NCBI GenBank assembly: GCA_030340625.1
Contig: JAOPHQ010003130.1
Location: 449,501 to 513,500 of the forward strand
DNA from: Merluccius polli
Lineage: Eukaryota; Chordata; Actinopteri; Gadiformes; Merlucciidae
Length of the DNA: 64,000 bases
Reading direction: 5' to 3'
The notes under the pieces are model-generated. The model was not told the DNA's origin. It saw nothing but the letters and a program-made list of their open reading frames with translations, and searched no databases. Positions 46,269-60,283 of this stretch are shown piece by piece. The position numbers and the translations under genes were made by a program. Position 1 is the first letter of the stretch, and each line of letters starts with the position of its first letter.

Positions 46269-48674
46269 CTGCAGAGTAGAGGGTGCTGAGTCGCTAGTCT
46301 CTGTGAGTCCAGTGCTCCTTGGTAAACTGGACACTATGTACCTGGAGCCCTTTGGCGCAGGCTGTCTAACCACCAGCTTTCCTTTCCTGGTCTCCGCTAG
46401 AAACAGACTGTACCAGTAGGCATCGTTGGACACCAGAGTGGAATCTGCAATAGTAGAGTTCCTCTCACTGATCACACTGTTCCTGCAGGGAGGAGCAGCT
46501 TTGCTGGACTTGGGTTTCTGACACTTGAGAACGATGGTGACCAGTATGGTGATCAACAAGAGAAAGGACACCGAGCCCAGGCCGATGACCAAGTACAGAT
46601 TTAAGTCTGAAAAGATGTCGTACTCTAGGGGCACTTCGGTCATGTCAGAGTAGGCCTTAACTGCGGTCTCCACTGTGGACAGCTTGATGGTAACTGTTGC
46701 AGAGAGAGCAGGCTCTCCGTTGTCCTTGGCAACAATAACAAGACGTTGGAGACGGGGGTCTCTGTAACTGAACATTCTCATAGTCCGGATCTCTCCGTTG
46801 TATTGGTCCAGACTGAACAAGGTGGCGTCCGTCACCTGTAGAAACTGGTAGGTAATCCTTGAGTTCAAAACAGAGTCACCGTCGATAGCAATCACCTTGG
46901 AAACCAGAGAGCCTTTATCGGTTGACCTGGGGATCTTCTCCTCCACCACTGAACCATGAGCGCGCCACGGAGAGACTATGACTGGAGTGTTGTCATTCTG
47001 GTCCACAATAATGATGTGTACAGTAACATTACTGCTGAGTGGAGGAACACCAGAGTCTCTGGCCTCAATGTGGAAAAGAAACTCCTTTTCAATCTCATAG
47101 TCAAAAGTCTTCAGAGCGTATAGTTTACCATTCTCTGGGTTAATAGAGACCAGCATGGAGATAGAGGTGTTGGCTATCTCCCTTTCTATGATAAAATACA
47201 CCAGATACTGGTTTTCATGCAGATCTGGGTCATATGCAGTGAGAGAATCTAGCAAGGCTCCTGGTGCATTATTCTCCATTACACGTATAGTATAGAAGGA
47301 CTGAGGGAATTTGGGAACATTATCATTAACATCCAGTAGCTCTAAAGTCATGGTTTCATTGTCAGATAATGGTGGAGAACCTCTGTCTATAACTGTGAAA
47401 GTGATTTCATATTCAGGAACCTTCTCACGGTCTAAAGGTTCTGACAGGACAAGCTCAAAATAATTATCAGAAGATTCCCTTAATTTGAAAGGCATATTTT
47501 CAGGAATACTGATATCGACGACTCCATTATCACCTGAGTCTTTATCACTAACACTCACCACAGCTATAACAGTGTCTACTTCTATGTTTTCCTTGACAGG
47601 ACTCTGAAATGACTTGATTGAAATCTCAGGATGGTTGTCATTCATGTCCTCCACTAAAACCGTTACTTTGCATTGCCCTGATAAGGCCGGTGATCCTTTA
47701 TCAGTTGCTATCACTTCCATGTCATAAAGCTTAAAATCCTCATAGTTCAGTACTCCTTTTACTGTTATCTCACCCGTGTGAGGGTTTAGATTGAATGTGT
47801 TTTGGGTCATTTCTGAAGTATACAAACTATACATATATGCCATTTCTGCATTAGACCCGTCATCTAAGTCTGTTGCATTAAGATGAAGCACAAGGCTTCC
47901 GATCGGAGAGTTTTCTATTATTTTAATTCTGTAGTGCTCGTTGTCAAACTGCGGGGCGTTGTCATTAGTGTCTAACACCCGCACTGTAATGCTGGCCGTG
48001 CCGGTGCGTGAAGGCGTACCGCCATCTACAGCGGTGAGAATTAGATTATGAACGGCCTGCTTTTCACGGTCCAGCGCCTTTTTAAGAATTAGATCCGCAA
48101 ACTTCGATCCATCTCTTCCCGTTTGAATTTCGATATCAAAATGTTCACTAGTACTCAAATGATATGTTTTCACAGAGTTCACACCGACATCAGGATCAAC
48201 TGCATTGTTGACAGAGAATCGTTCGCCTGCCTGAGTTGCCTCTGAAATATCTAATTTGATTGTGTCTCTCCTAAAATGAGGGGTGTTATCATTTATATCC
48301 ATTATTTCTACTTCAATATAGAATATACGCTGTGGGTTCTCAACAATGGCTTCCAATTTTAAAAAACACGATGTCTTCGTTGTGCAAAGATATCCCTGAT
48401 CCCGATCAATCCTCTCGACAATATACAGGTCCCCCGTTTCTTTGTTCACGTCCAGATATTTCTTGTTCGCTACGACTTCTAGTCGGATCATCCGTTTGGA
48501 AAGCATTTTAACGTCTAGGCCCAGGTCAGAAGCTAAATTAGCGACAACGGATCCTTCCTCCATTTCCTCGGGAACTGAATAATGAGTCACTGCATCTACT
48601 GATTTCATAGAAGCAAATAAGATACATATCAACACATACCGCGTCCAGCTCTCCACATCGCGTTTCGCCTCCAT
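46269..48674 (-). CDS. B3: intact class B protocadherin variable exon
   Basis: The exon has 802 uninterrupted codons with the B2 domain order and the same GTGAG donor. Its EC1 has two extra codons in IDRDQGYLC before the first loop cysteine, where B2 has IDREYLC. The nucleotide change looks like a 6-bp tandem duplication, shared only with B4. The EC1 loop is C-TTKTS-C (five residues). The mature start reads SVPEE rather than SIPEE, and EC5 has MLVSINPENG where the others have MLFSINPENG. EC2 to EC4 differ from B2 by only a few residues. Confidence 0.93.
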
Positions 48675-48895
48675 CGTTTTATGGATCTGTTTATCTCCTG
48701 TAACCTTTATACATTAGGTCATAGTAGCGATGTCCTCGTTGATACAACGTATTCGTATATAAAATAATCCTCAAATCTAAGTCAAAGATCTTGCAAAACA
48801 CAACAAAATAGTCGACATCCCAATTCAAGCACCGGGAGCTGTTCACTTGCGCAGCTCGTGGCGCAGTGGTGACTGTGACCTCATAAGACGTGTTC

Positions 48896-48912
48896 AAATG
48901 GTGAACAGCGAC
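48896..48912 (-). promoter_or_regulatory. Class B promoter element, B3
   Basis: Identical to the B2 element, about 222 bp upstream of the ATG. Confidence 0.6.
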
Positions 48913-49623
48913 TCTATACGCAAAGAACAGGCAAGTACATCCTCACAAAAAATTAAAATCGCATTTCCGTTCTTGTATTCATCACAACCTCAATTCATTT
49001 CAAAGTCCCAATTTGAATTCATTCGAACTAACTTGATAGGCCTATCATTAGTCCTATACTTTCAATAAATAATGGCTGTAGGAGCTCCATTAGTTTAATT
49101 ATTTAATTATTATTATTTGTTATTTTGCATTCATTTTTGCAAACACTAGGGGCACTAAGTACCAGACCAGGCATGATTGGGATAAATGTAGCAGATGTGT
49201 CAATGTTAGGACATGCACCAGGAAGAGCCATGTTTTTTACTTGTGTAGTGGCTATTTCTCAATAACGGTTATCGTCAATAAAATTAAACATATACAAAAG
49301 GCCACTGATGCACCAGTTCAGTTGGGTTGTAGTCTGGCAAGTAAAAAACCTCCCTATGAATAGAAAGTCAGCATGAACACATGTTGCTTTTAAACTGGAA
49401 AATAAATAAACCTAAACGTGAATCTTACCTGAACAATGGACTTTGTACTTGCCTCAGTACAACCAAATTTAACTGGTGCATCAGTGGCCTTTTTGTTGTA
49501 TGTATGTATGTTGTATGTCATGAACTTCAAAAACTAAAAGGATAACATTTAATGGTTTAAAGAGCGAAAATATATGTTAGAATTAACCAAATGAACACAA
49601 TTAATTATTTGATGTAGTCTCAC

Positions 49624-52029
49624 CTGCAGAGTAGAGGGTGCTGAGTCGCTAGTCTCTGTGAGTCCAGTGCTCCTTGGTAAACTGGACACTATGTACCTGG
49701 AGCCCTTTGGCGCAGGCTGTCTAACCACCAGCTTTCCTTTCCTGGTCTCCGCTAGAAACAGACTGTACCAGTAGGCATCATTGGACACCAGAGTGGAATC
49801 TGCAATAGTAGAGTTCCTCTCACTGATCACACTGTTCCTGCAGGGAGGAGCAGCTTTGCTGGACTTGGGTTTCTGACACTTGAGAACGATGGTGACCAGT
49901 ATGGTGATCAACAAGAGAAAGGACACCGAGCCCAGGCCGATGACCAAGTACAGATTTAAGTCTGAAAAGATGTCGTACTCTAGGGGCACTTCGGTCATGT
50001 CAGAGTAGGCCTTAACTGCGGTCTCCACTGTGGACAGCTTGATGGTAACTGTAGCAGAGAGAGCGGGCTCTCCGTTGTCCTTGGCAACGACAACAAGACG
50101 TTGGAGACGGGGGTCTCTGTAACTGAACATTCTCATAGTCCGGATCTCTCCGTTGTATTGGTCCAGACTGAACAAGGTGGCGTCAGTCACCTGTAGAAAC
50201 TGGTAGGTAATCCTTGAGTTCAACACAGAGTCACCGTCGATAGCAATCACCTTGGAAACCAGAGAGCCTTTATCGGTTGATCTGGGGATCTTCTCCTCCA
50301 CCACTGAACCATGAGCGCGCCACGGAGAGACTATGACTGGAGTGTTGTCATTCTGGTCCACAATAATGATGTGTACAGTAACATTACTGCTGAGTGGAGG
50401 AACACCAGAGTCTCTGGCCTCAATGTGGAAAAGAAACTCGTTTTCAATCTCATAGTCAAATGTCTTCAGAGCGTATAGTTTACCATTCTCTGGGTTAATA
50501 GAGAACAGCATGGAGATAGAGGTGTTGGCTATCTCCCTTTCTATGATAAAATACACCAGATACTGGTTTTCATGCAGATCTGGGTCATATGCAGTGAGAG
50601 AATCTAGCAAGGCTCCTGGTGCATTATTCTCCATTACACGTATAGTATAGAAGGACTGAGGAAATTTGGGAACATTATCATTAACATCCAGTAGCTCTAA
50701 AGTCATGGTTTCATTGTCAGATAATGGTGGAGAACCTCTGTCTATAACTGTGAAAGTGATGTCATATTCAGGAACCTTCTCACGGTCTAAAGGTTCTGAA
50801 AGGACAAGCTCAAAATAATTATCAGAAGATTCCCTTAATTTGAAAGGCATATTTTCAGGAATACTGATATCGACAACTCCATTATCACCTGAGTCTTTAT
50901 CACTAACACTCACCACAGCTATAACAGTGTCTACTTCTATGTTTTCCTTGACAGGACTCTGAAAAGACTTGATTGAAATCTCAGGATGGTTGTCATTCAT
51001 GTCCTCCACTGAAACCGTTACTTTGCATTGCCCTGATAAGGCCGGTGATCCTTTATCCGTTGCTATCACTTCCATGTCGTAAAGCTTAAAATCCTCATAG
51101 TTCAGTACTCCTTTTACTGTTATCTCACCCGTGTGAGGGTTTAGATTGAATGTGTTTTGGGTCATTTCTGAAGTATAGAAACTATACATATATGCCATTT
51201 CTGCATTAGACCCATCATCTAAGTCTGTTGCATTAAGATGAAGCACAAGGCTTCCGATCGGAGAGTTTTCTATTATTTTAATTCTGTAGTGCTCGTTGTC
51301 AAACTGTGGGGCGTTGTCATTAGTGTCTAACACCCGCACTGTAATGCTGGCCGTGCCGGTGCGTGAAGGCGTGCCGCCATCTACAGCGGTGAGAATTAGA
51401 TTATGAACGGCCTGCTTTTCACGGTCCAGCGCCTTTTTAAGAATTAGATCCGCAAACTTCGATCCATCTCTTCCCGTTTGAATTTCGATATCAAAATGCT
51501 CACTAGTACTCAAATGATATGTTTTCACAGAGTTCACACCGACATCAGGATCAACTGCATTGTTGACAGAGAATCGTTCGCCTGCCTGCGTTGCTTCTGA
51601 AATATCTAATTCATTTGCGTCTCTCCTAAAATGCGGAGTATTATCATTTATGTCCATTATTTCCACTTCAATAAAGAATATACGTTTTGGGTTTTCAACA
51701 ATAGCTTCCAATTTTAAAAAACACGATGTCTTCGTTGTGCAAAGATATCCCTGATCCCGATCAATCCTCTCGACAATATACAGGTCCCCCGTTTCTTTGT
51801 TCACGTCCAGATATTTCTTGTTTGCTACGACTTCTAGTCGGATCATCCGTTTGGAAAGCATTTTAACGTCTAGGCCCAGGTCAGAAGCTAAATTAGCGAC
51901 AACGGATCCTTCCTCCATTTCCTCGGGAATTGAATAATGAGTCACTGCATCTACTGATTTCATAGAAGCAAATAAGATACATATCAACACATACCGCGTC
52001 CAGCTCTCCACATGGCATTTCGTCTCCAT
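49624..52029 (-). CDS. B4: intact class B protocadherin variable exon
   Basis: The exon has 802 uninterrupted codons, donor GTGAG. It starts METKCHVESW, where B2 and B3 have MEAKRDVESW; B5 starts METKCHVKCW. EC1 combines the DQG insertion of B3 with the PKRIFFIEVEIM and RRDANELDISE stretches of B5 and B7, so it looks like a mosaic of neighbours. The EC1 loop is C-TTKTS-C. EC5 reads YEIENEFLFH where B2 and B3 have YEIEKEFLFH. Confidence 0.93.
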
Positions 52030-52246
52030 CGTTTCAGAAATGTGTTTATCTCCTGTAACCCTTGTACATTAGTTCATAGTAGCGATGTCCTCGTTGATAC
52101 AACGTATTCATAAAATAATCCTCCAATCTAAGTCAAAGATCTTGCAAAAAACACCAAAATAGTCGACATCCCAATTCAAGCACCGGGAGCTGTTCACTTG
52201 CGCAGCTCGTTGCGCAGTGGTGACTGTGACCTCATAAGACGTGTTC

Positions 52247-52263
52247 AAATGGTGAACAGCGAC
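52247..52263 (-). promoter_or_regulatory. Class B promoter element, B4
   Basis: Same element, about 218 bp upstream of the ATG. The neighbouring GCTCGTGGCGC of B2/B3 is GCTCGTTGCGC here. Confidence 0.6.
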
Positions 52264-53166
52264 TCTATACGCAAAGAACAGGCAAGTACATCCTCACAGA
52301 TAACGATTAAAATTGTATTTCCATTCTTGTATTCATCACAACCTTACTTATTTTTAAAGTCCCACTTTGCATTTATTCGAAATGAGCCAATGGATATGCC
52401 TAACATTAGTCCTATACTTTCAATAAATAATAGCCATAGGAGCTATTTCATTAGTTTGATAGTTTTATTATAATTATTTGTTATTTCGCATTCATTTTTG
52501 TGGACACTAGGGGCACTAAGCACCAGACCAGGCATGATTAGTATAAAGGTAGCAGGTGTGTCAATGTAAGGAAATGCACCACGAAGGGACATGTTTTTTA
52601 CTTATATAGTGGCTATTTGTCAGTAAAGGTTATCTTCAATAAAGTTAAACATACAAAAGGCCACTGATGCACAAGTTCAGTTGGGTTGTACACAGACAAG
52701 TGAAAACACCTCATTTGGGAACAAGAACATCAGAGCAAGAGAAAGTCAGCATGAAGAACACATGTTGCTTTTGAACTGGAAAAACAAAAAACCTACACCT
52801 GAATCTTGCCTGAACAATGGACGTCTTACTTGCCTGAGTACAACCCAATTGAACTGGTGCATATCAGTGGCCTTTAGTATAGGTTTATATTCATTGAAGA
52901 GAATCCACTAAAATGGCTTCCTAATTTAAGGGTTATAGCCTCTGCAAAACTATATTTAGTAGTTTTATTTATTGTCATTTATATTGACTTTAAAATATTG
53001 AGTTACGTTGGGCATGAACAAATGTGACGATGAAGCATAAATACAATTAGATTAAGTAGATGAACTTTGAAAAATAAAAGGATAACATTGAATGGTTTAA
53101 AGAGGGAAACTATATATGTCAGAATTCACCAAATGAACACAATTAAATATTTGATGTAGTCCTCAC

Positions 53167-55566
53167 CTGCAGAGTAGAGGGTGCTGAGTCGCTAGTCTCT
53201 GTGAGTCCAGTGCTCCTTGGTAAACTGGACACTATGTACCTGGAGCCCTTTGGCGCAGGCTGTCTAACCACCAGCTTTCCTTTCCTGGTCTCCGCTAGAA
53301 ACAGACTGTACCAGTAGGCGTCGTTGGACACCAGAGTGGAATCTGCAATAGTAGAGTTCCTCTCACTGATCACACTGTTCCTGCAGGGAGGAGCAGCTTT
53401 GCTGGACTTGGGTTTCTGACACTTGAGAACGATGGTGACCAGTATGGTGATCAACAAGAGAAAGGACACCGAGCCCAGGCCAATGACCAAGTACAGATTT
53501 AAGTCTGAAAAGATGTCGTACTCTAGGGGCACTTCGGTCATGTCAGAGTAGGCCTTAACTGCGGTCTCCACTGTGGACAGCTTGATGGTAACTGTAGCAG
53601 AGAGAGCGGGCTCTCCGTTGTCCTTGGCGACGACAACAAGACGTTGGAGACGGGGGTCTCTGTAACTGAACATTCTCATAGTCCGGATCTCTCCGTTGTA
53701 TTGGTCCAGACTGAACAAGGTGGCGTCCGTCACCTGTAGAAACTGGTAGGTAATCCTTGAGTTCAAAACAGAGTCACCGTCGATAGCAATCACCTTGGAA
53801 ACCAGAGAGCCTTTATCGGTTGATCTGGGGATCTTCTCCTCCACCACTGAACCATGAGCGCGCCACGGAGAGACTATGACTGGAGTGTTGTCATTCTGGT
53901 CCACAATAATGATGTGTACAGTAACATTACTGCTGAGTGGAGGAACACCAGAGTCTCTGGCCTCAATGTGGAAAAGAAACTCGTTTTCAATCTCATAGTC
54001 AAATGTCTTCAGAGCGTATAGTTTACCATTCTCTGGGTTAATAGAGAACAGCATGGAGATAGAGGTGTTGGCTATCTCCCTTTCTATGATAAAATACACC
54101 AGATACTGGTTTTCATGCAGATCTGGGTCATATGCAGTGAGAGAATCTAGCAAGGCTCCTGGTGCATTATTCTCCATTACACGTATAGTATAGAAGGACT
54201 GAGGGAATTTGGGAACATTATCATTAACATCCAGTAGCTCTAAAGTCATGGTTTCATTGTCAGATAATGGTGGAGAACCTCTGTCTATAACTGTGAAAGT
54301 GATGTCATATTCAGGAACCTTCTCACGGTCTAAAGGTTCTGAAAGGACAAGCTCAAAATAATTATCAGTAGATTCCCTTAATTTGAAAGGCATATTTTCA
54401 GGAATACTGATATCGACAACTCCATTATCACCTGAGTCTTTATCACTAACACTCACCACAGCTATAACACTGTCTACTTCTATGTTTTCCTTGACAGGAC
54501 TCTGAAAAGACTTGATTGAAATCTCAGGATGGTTGTCATTCATGTCCTCCACTGAAACTGTTACTTTGCATTGCCCTGATAAGGCCGGTGTACCTTTATC
54601 TGTTGCTATCACTTCCATGTCGTAAAGCTTAAAATCCTCATAGTTCAGTACTCCTTTTACTGTTATCTCACCCGTGTGAGGGTTTAGATTGAATGTGTTT
54701 TGGGTCATTTCTGAAGTATACAAACTATACATATATGCCATTTCTGCATTAGACCCGTCATCTAAGTCTGTTGCATTAAGATGAAGCACAAGGCTTCCGA
54801 TCGGAGAGTTTTCTATTATTTTAATTCTGTAGTGCTCGTTGTCAAACTGTGGGGCGTTGTCATTAGTGTCTAACACCCGCACTGTAATGCTGGCCGTGCC
54901 GGTGCGTGAAGGCGTACCGCCATCTACAGCGGTGAGAATTAGATTATGAACGGCCTGCTTTTCACGGTCCAGCGCCTTTTTAAGAATTAGATCCGCAAAC
55001 TTCGATCCATCTCTTCCCGTTTGAATTTCGATATCAAAATGTTCACTAGTACTCAAATGATATGTTTTCACAGAGTTCACACCGACATCAGGATCAACTG
55101 CATTGTTGACAGAGAATCGTTCGCCTGCCTGCGTTGCTTCTGAAATATCTAATTCATTTGCGTCTCTCCTAAAATGCGGAGTATTATCATTTATGTCCAT
55201 TATTTCCACTTCAATAAAGAATATACGTTTTGGGTTTTCAACAATAGCTTCTAATTTTAAAAAACACGATGTCTTTGTTGTGCAAAGATATTCCCGATCA
55301 ATCCTCTCAACAATATACAGGTCCCCCGTTTCTTTGTTCACGTCCAGATATTTCTTGTTCGCTACGACTTCTAGTCTGATCATCCGTTTGGAAAGCATTT
55401 TAACGTCTAGGCCCAGGTCAGAAGCTAAATTAGCGACAACGGATCCTTCCTCCATTTCCTCGGGAATTGAATAATGAGTCACTGCATCTACTGATTTCAT
55501 AGAAGCAAATAAGATACATATCAACACATACCGCGTCCAGCACTTCACATGGCATTTCGTCTCCAT
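53167..55566 (-). CDS. B5: intact class B protocadherin variable exon
   Basis: The exon has 800 uninterrupted codons, donor GTGAG. Start METKCHVKCW. It is very close to B4 but lacks the DQG insertion (IDREYLC), and the EC1 loop is C-TTKTS-C. EC4 has STDNYFEL (also in B7) where B3 and B4 have SSDNYFEL, and VDSVIAVVSV for VDTVIAVVSV. The upstream region, including the start of the gap to B6, is nearly identical to that of B4, so these two are among the most recent duplicates. Confidence 0.93.
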
Positions 55567-55783
55567 CGTTTCAGAAATGTGTTTATCCCCTGTAACCCTT
55601 GTACATTAGTTCATAGTAGCGATGTCCTCGTTGATACAACGTATTCACAAAATAATCCTCCAATCTAAGTCAAAGATCTTGCAAAAAACACCAAAATAGT
55701 CGACATCCCAATTCAAGCACCGGGAGCTGTTCACTTGCGCAGCTCGTTGCGCAGTGGTGACTGTGACCTCATAAGACGTGTTC

Positions 55784-55800
55784 AAATGGTGAACAGCGAC
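55784..55800 (-). promoter_or_regulatory. Class B promoter element, B5
   Basis: Same element, about 218 bp upstream of the ATG. Confidence 0.6.
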
Positions 55801-56718
55801 TCTACACGCAAAGAACAGGCAAGTACATCCTCACAGATAACGATTAAAATTGTATTTCCATTCTTGTATTCATCACAACCTTACTTATTTTTAAAGTCCC
55901 ACTTTGCATTTATTCGAAATGAGCCAATGGATATGCCTAACATTAGTCCTATACTTTCAATAAATAATAGCCATAGGAGCTATTTCATTAGTTTGATAGT
56001 TTTATTATAATTATTTGTTATTTCGCATTTATTTTTGTGGACACTAGGGGCACTAAGCACCAGACCAGGCATGATTAGGATAAAGGTAGCAGGTGTGTCA
56101 ATGTCAGGAAATGCACCACGAAGGGACATGTTTTTTGCTTATATAGTGGCTATTTGTCAGTAAAGGTTATCTTCAATAAAGTTAAACATAGAAAAGGCCA
56201 CTGATGCACAAGTTCAGTTGGGTTGTACACATACAAGTGAAAACACCTCATTTGGGAACAAGAACATCAGAGCAAGAGAAAGTCAGCATGAAGAACACAT
56301 GTTGCTTTTGAACTGGAAAAACAAAAAACCTAAACCTGAATCTTGCCTGAACAATGGACGTCTTACTTGCCTGAGTACAACCCAATTGAACTGGTGCATA
56401 TCAGTGGCCTTTAGTATAAGTTTATATTCATTGAAGAGAATCTTTAATGACAAATAGCCACTAAAATGGCTACCTAATTTAAGGGATATAGCCTCTGCAA
56501 AACTATATTTAGTAGTTTTATTTATTGTCATTTATATTGACTTTAAAATATTGAGTTACGTTGTGCATGAACAAATGTGACGATGAAGCATAAATACAAT
56601 TAGATTAAGTAGATGAACTTTGAAAAAAAAAGGATAACATTGAATGGTTTAAAGAGGGAAAATATATATGTCAGAATTCACCAAATGAACACAATTAAAT
56701 ATTTGATGTAGTCCTCAC

Positions 56719-59125
56719 CTGCAGAGTAGAGGGTGCTGAGTCGCTAGTCTCTGTGAGTCCAGTGCTCCTTGGTAAACTGGACACTATGTACCTGGAGCCC
56801 TTTGGCGCAGGCTGTCTAACCACCAGCTTTCCTTTCCTGGTCTCCGCTAGAAACAGACTGTACCAGTAGGCGTCGTTGGACACCAGAGTGGAATCTGCAA
56901 TAGTAGAGTTCCTCTCACTGATCACGCTGTTCCTGCAGGGAGGAGCAGCTTTGCTGGACTTGGGTTTTTGACACTTAAGAATGATAGTGACCAATATGGT
57001 GATCAACAAGAGAAAGGACACCGAGCCCAGGCCGATGACCAAGTACAGATTTAAGTCTGAAAAGATGTCGTACTCTAGGGGCACTTCGGTCATGTCAGAG
57101 TAGGCCTTAACTGCGGTCTCCACTGTGGACAGCTTGATGGTAACTGTAGCAGAGAGAGCGGGCTCTCCATTGTCCTTGGCAACGACAACAAGACGTTGGA
57201 GACGGGGGTCTCTGTAACTGAACATTCTCATAGTCCGGATCTCTCCGTTGTATTGGTCCAGACTGAACAAGGTGGCGTCCGTCACCTGTAGAAACTGGTA
57301 GGTAATCCTTGAGTTCAAAACAGAGTCACCGTCGATAGCAATCACCTTGGAAACCAGAGAGCCTTTATCGGTTGACCTGGGGATCTTCTCCTCCACCACT
57401 GAACCATGAGCGCGCCATGGAGACACTATGACTGGAGTGTTGTCATTCTGGTCCACAATAATGATGTGTACAGTAACATTACTGCTGAGTGGAGGAACAC
57501 CAGAGTCTCTGGCCTCAATGTGGAAAAGAAACTCCTTTTCAATTTCATAGTCAAAAAGTCTTCAGAGCGTATAGTTTACCATTCTCTGGGTTAATAGAGA
57601 ACAGCATGGAGATAGAGGTGTTGGCTATCTCCCTTTCTATGATAAAATACACCAGATACTGGTTTTCATGCAGATCTGGGTCATATGCAGTGAGAGAATC
57701 TAGCAAGGCTCCTGGTGCATTATTCTCCATTACACGTATAGTATAGAAGGACTGAGGGAATTTGGGAACATTATCATTAACATCCAGTAGCTCTAAAGTC
57801 ATGGTTTCATTGTCAGATAATGGTGGAGAACCTCTGTCTGTAACTGTGAAAGTGATTTCATATTCAGGAACCTTCTCACGGTCTAAAGGTTCTGACAGGA
57901 CAAGCTCAAAATAATTAGCAGAAGATTCCCTTAATTTGAAAGGCATATTTTCAGGAATACTGATATCGACGACTCCATTATAACCTGAGTCTTTATCACT
58001 AACACTCACCACAGCTATGACAGTGTCTACATCTATGTTTTCCTTGACAGGACTCTGAAAAGACTTGATTGAAATCTCAGGATGGTTGTCATTCATGTCC
58101 TCCACTAAAACTGTTACTTTGCATTGCCCTGATAAGGCCGGTGATCCTTTATCCGTTGCTATCACTTCCATGTCGTAAAGCTTAAAATCCTCATAGTTCA
58201 GTACTCCTTTTACTGTTACCTCACCCGTGTGAGGGTTTAAATTGAATGTGTTTTGGGTCATTTCTGAAGTATACAGACTATACATATATGCTATTTCTGC
58301 ATTAGACCCATCATCTAAGTCTGTTGCATTAAGATGAAGCACAAGGCTTCCGATCGGAGAGTTTTCTATTATTTTAATTCTGTAATGCTCGTTGTCAAAC
58401 TGTGGGGCGTTGTCATTAGTGTCTAACACCCGCACTGTAATGCTGGCCGTGCCGGTGCGTGAAGGCGTACCGCCATCTACAGCGGTGAGAATTAGATTAT
58501 GAACGGCCTGCTTTTCACGGTCCAGCGCCTTTTTGAGAATTAGATCCGCAAACTTCGATCCATCTCTTCCCGTTTGAATTTCGATATCAAAATGCTCACT
58601 AGTACTCAAATGATATGTTTTCACAGAGTTCACACCGACGTCAGGATCAACTGCATTGTTGACAGAAAATCGTTCGCCTGCCTGAGTTGACTCTAAAATA
58701 TCTAATTTAATTGCGTCTCTCCTAAAATGAGGGGTGTTATCATTTATGTCCATTATCTCAATTTCAATATAGAATATACGCTGTGGGCTTTCTACAATAG
58801 CTTCTAATTTCAGGAAACATGATGTAGATGTTTTTGATGTGCAAAGATGTTCCCGATCAATCCTCTCGACAATATACAGGTCCCCTGTTTCTTTGTTCAC
58901 GTCCAGATATTTCTTGTTCGCTATGACTTCTAGTCGGATCATCCGTTTGGAAAGCATTTTAACGTCTAGGCCCAGGTCAGAAGCTAAATTAGCGACAACG
59001 GATCCTTCCTCCATTTCCTCGGGAATTGAATAATGAGTCACTGCATCTACTGATTTCATTGAAGCAAATAAGATACATATCAACACATACCGCGTCCAGC
59101 TCTCCACATCGCGTTTCGCCTCCAT
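56719..59125 (-). CDS. B6: class B protocadherin variable exon with one frameshift in EC5
   Basis: Start MEAKRDVESW; signal peptide and EC1-EC4 intact. A run of five A at 57553-57557 replaces four in the other copies and shifts the frame in EC5 just after LYALKTF. The product would stop at 57551, after 524 codons, with no membrane helix. Beyond the extra base the rest of EC5, EC6, membrane helix, tail and GTGAG donor are intact. The defect is in a homopolymer, where sequence error is common. The EC1 loop is the longest form, C-TSKTSTS-C, and EC4 has DSGYNGVV and SSANYFEL, unlike the others. Confidence 0.85.
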
Positions 59126-59346
59126 CGTTTTAGAAATGTGTTTATCTCCTGTAACCCTTGTACATTAGGTCATAGTAGCAATGTCCTCGTTGATATAACG
59201 TAATCGTATACAAAATAATCCTCCAATCTAAGTCAAAGATCTTGCAAAACACAACAAAACTGTCGACATCCCAATTCAAGTACCGGGAGCTGTTCACTTG
59301 CGCAGCTCGTTGCGCAGTGGTGACTGTGACCTCATAAGACGTGTTC

Positions 59347-59363
59347 AAATGGTGAACAGCGAC
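59347..59363 (-). promoter_or_regulatory. Class B promoter element, B6
   Basis: Same element, about 222 bp upstream of the ATG. Confidence 0.6.
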
Positions 59364-60283
59364 TCTACACGCAAAGAACAGGCAAGTACATCCTCACAGA
59401 TAACGATTAAAATTGTATTTCCATTCTTGTATTCATCACAACCTTACTTATTTTCAAAGTCCCACTTTGCATTTATTCGAAATAAGCCAATGGATATGCC
59501 TGACATTAGTCCTATAGGCCTACTTTCAATAAATATTAGCTTTAGGAGCTATTTCATTGGTTTGATTGTTTTATTATCATTATTTGTTATTTTGCATTTA
59601 TTTTTATAGACACTGGGGGCACTAAGCACCAGACCAGGCATGATTAGGATGAAAGTGGCAGGTGTGTCAATGTCAGGAAATGCACCAGGAAGGGACATGT
59701 TTTTTACTTCTTTAGTGGCTATTTGTCAATAACGGTTATCTTCAATAAAGTTAAACATACAAAAGGCCACTGATGCCCCAGTTCAGTTTGGTTGTACTCA
59801 GGCAAGTAAAAACCTCCCTTGGAACCAAGAACTTCAGTGCAAGAGACAGTCAGCATGAAGAACATTCAGTATGTTGCTTATGAAATGGAAAATAAATAAG
59901 CCTAAATGTGAATCTTGCCTGAACAATGGACCTCTTACTTGCCTGAGTACAACCCAATTGAACTGGTGCATCAGTGGCCTTTATATGAGTTTATATTTAT
60001 TGAAGACAATCTTTATTGACAAATAGCCACTAAAATGGCTTCCTAATTTAAGGGTTACAGCCTCTACTGAACTAAATTTAGTAGTTTTGCTTAGTGTTAT
60101 TTATATTGACTTTAAAATATTAAGTTACGTGATGTATGAACAAATGTGACGATGACGCATGAATACAATTAGAAGTAGATGAACTTAGAAAACTAAAAGG
60201 ATGACATTGAATGGTTTAAAGATGGAAAATATATGTTAGAATTCACCAAATTAACACAATTAATGATTTGATATAGTCCTCAC

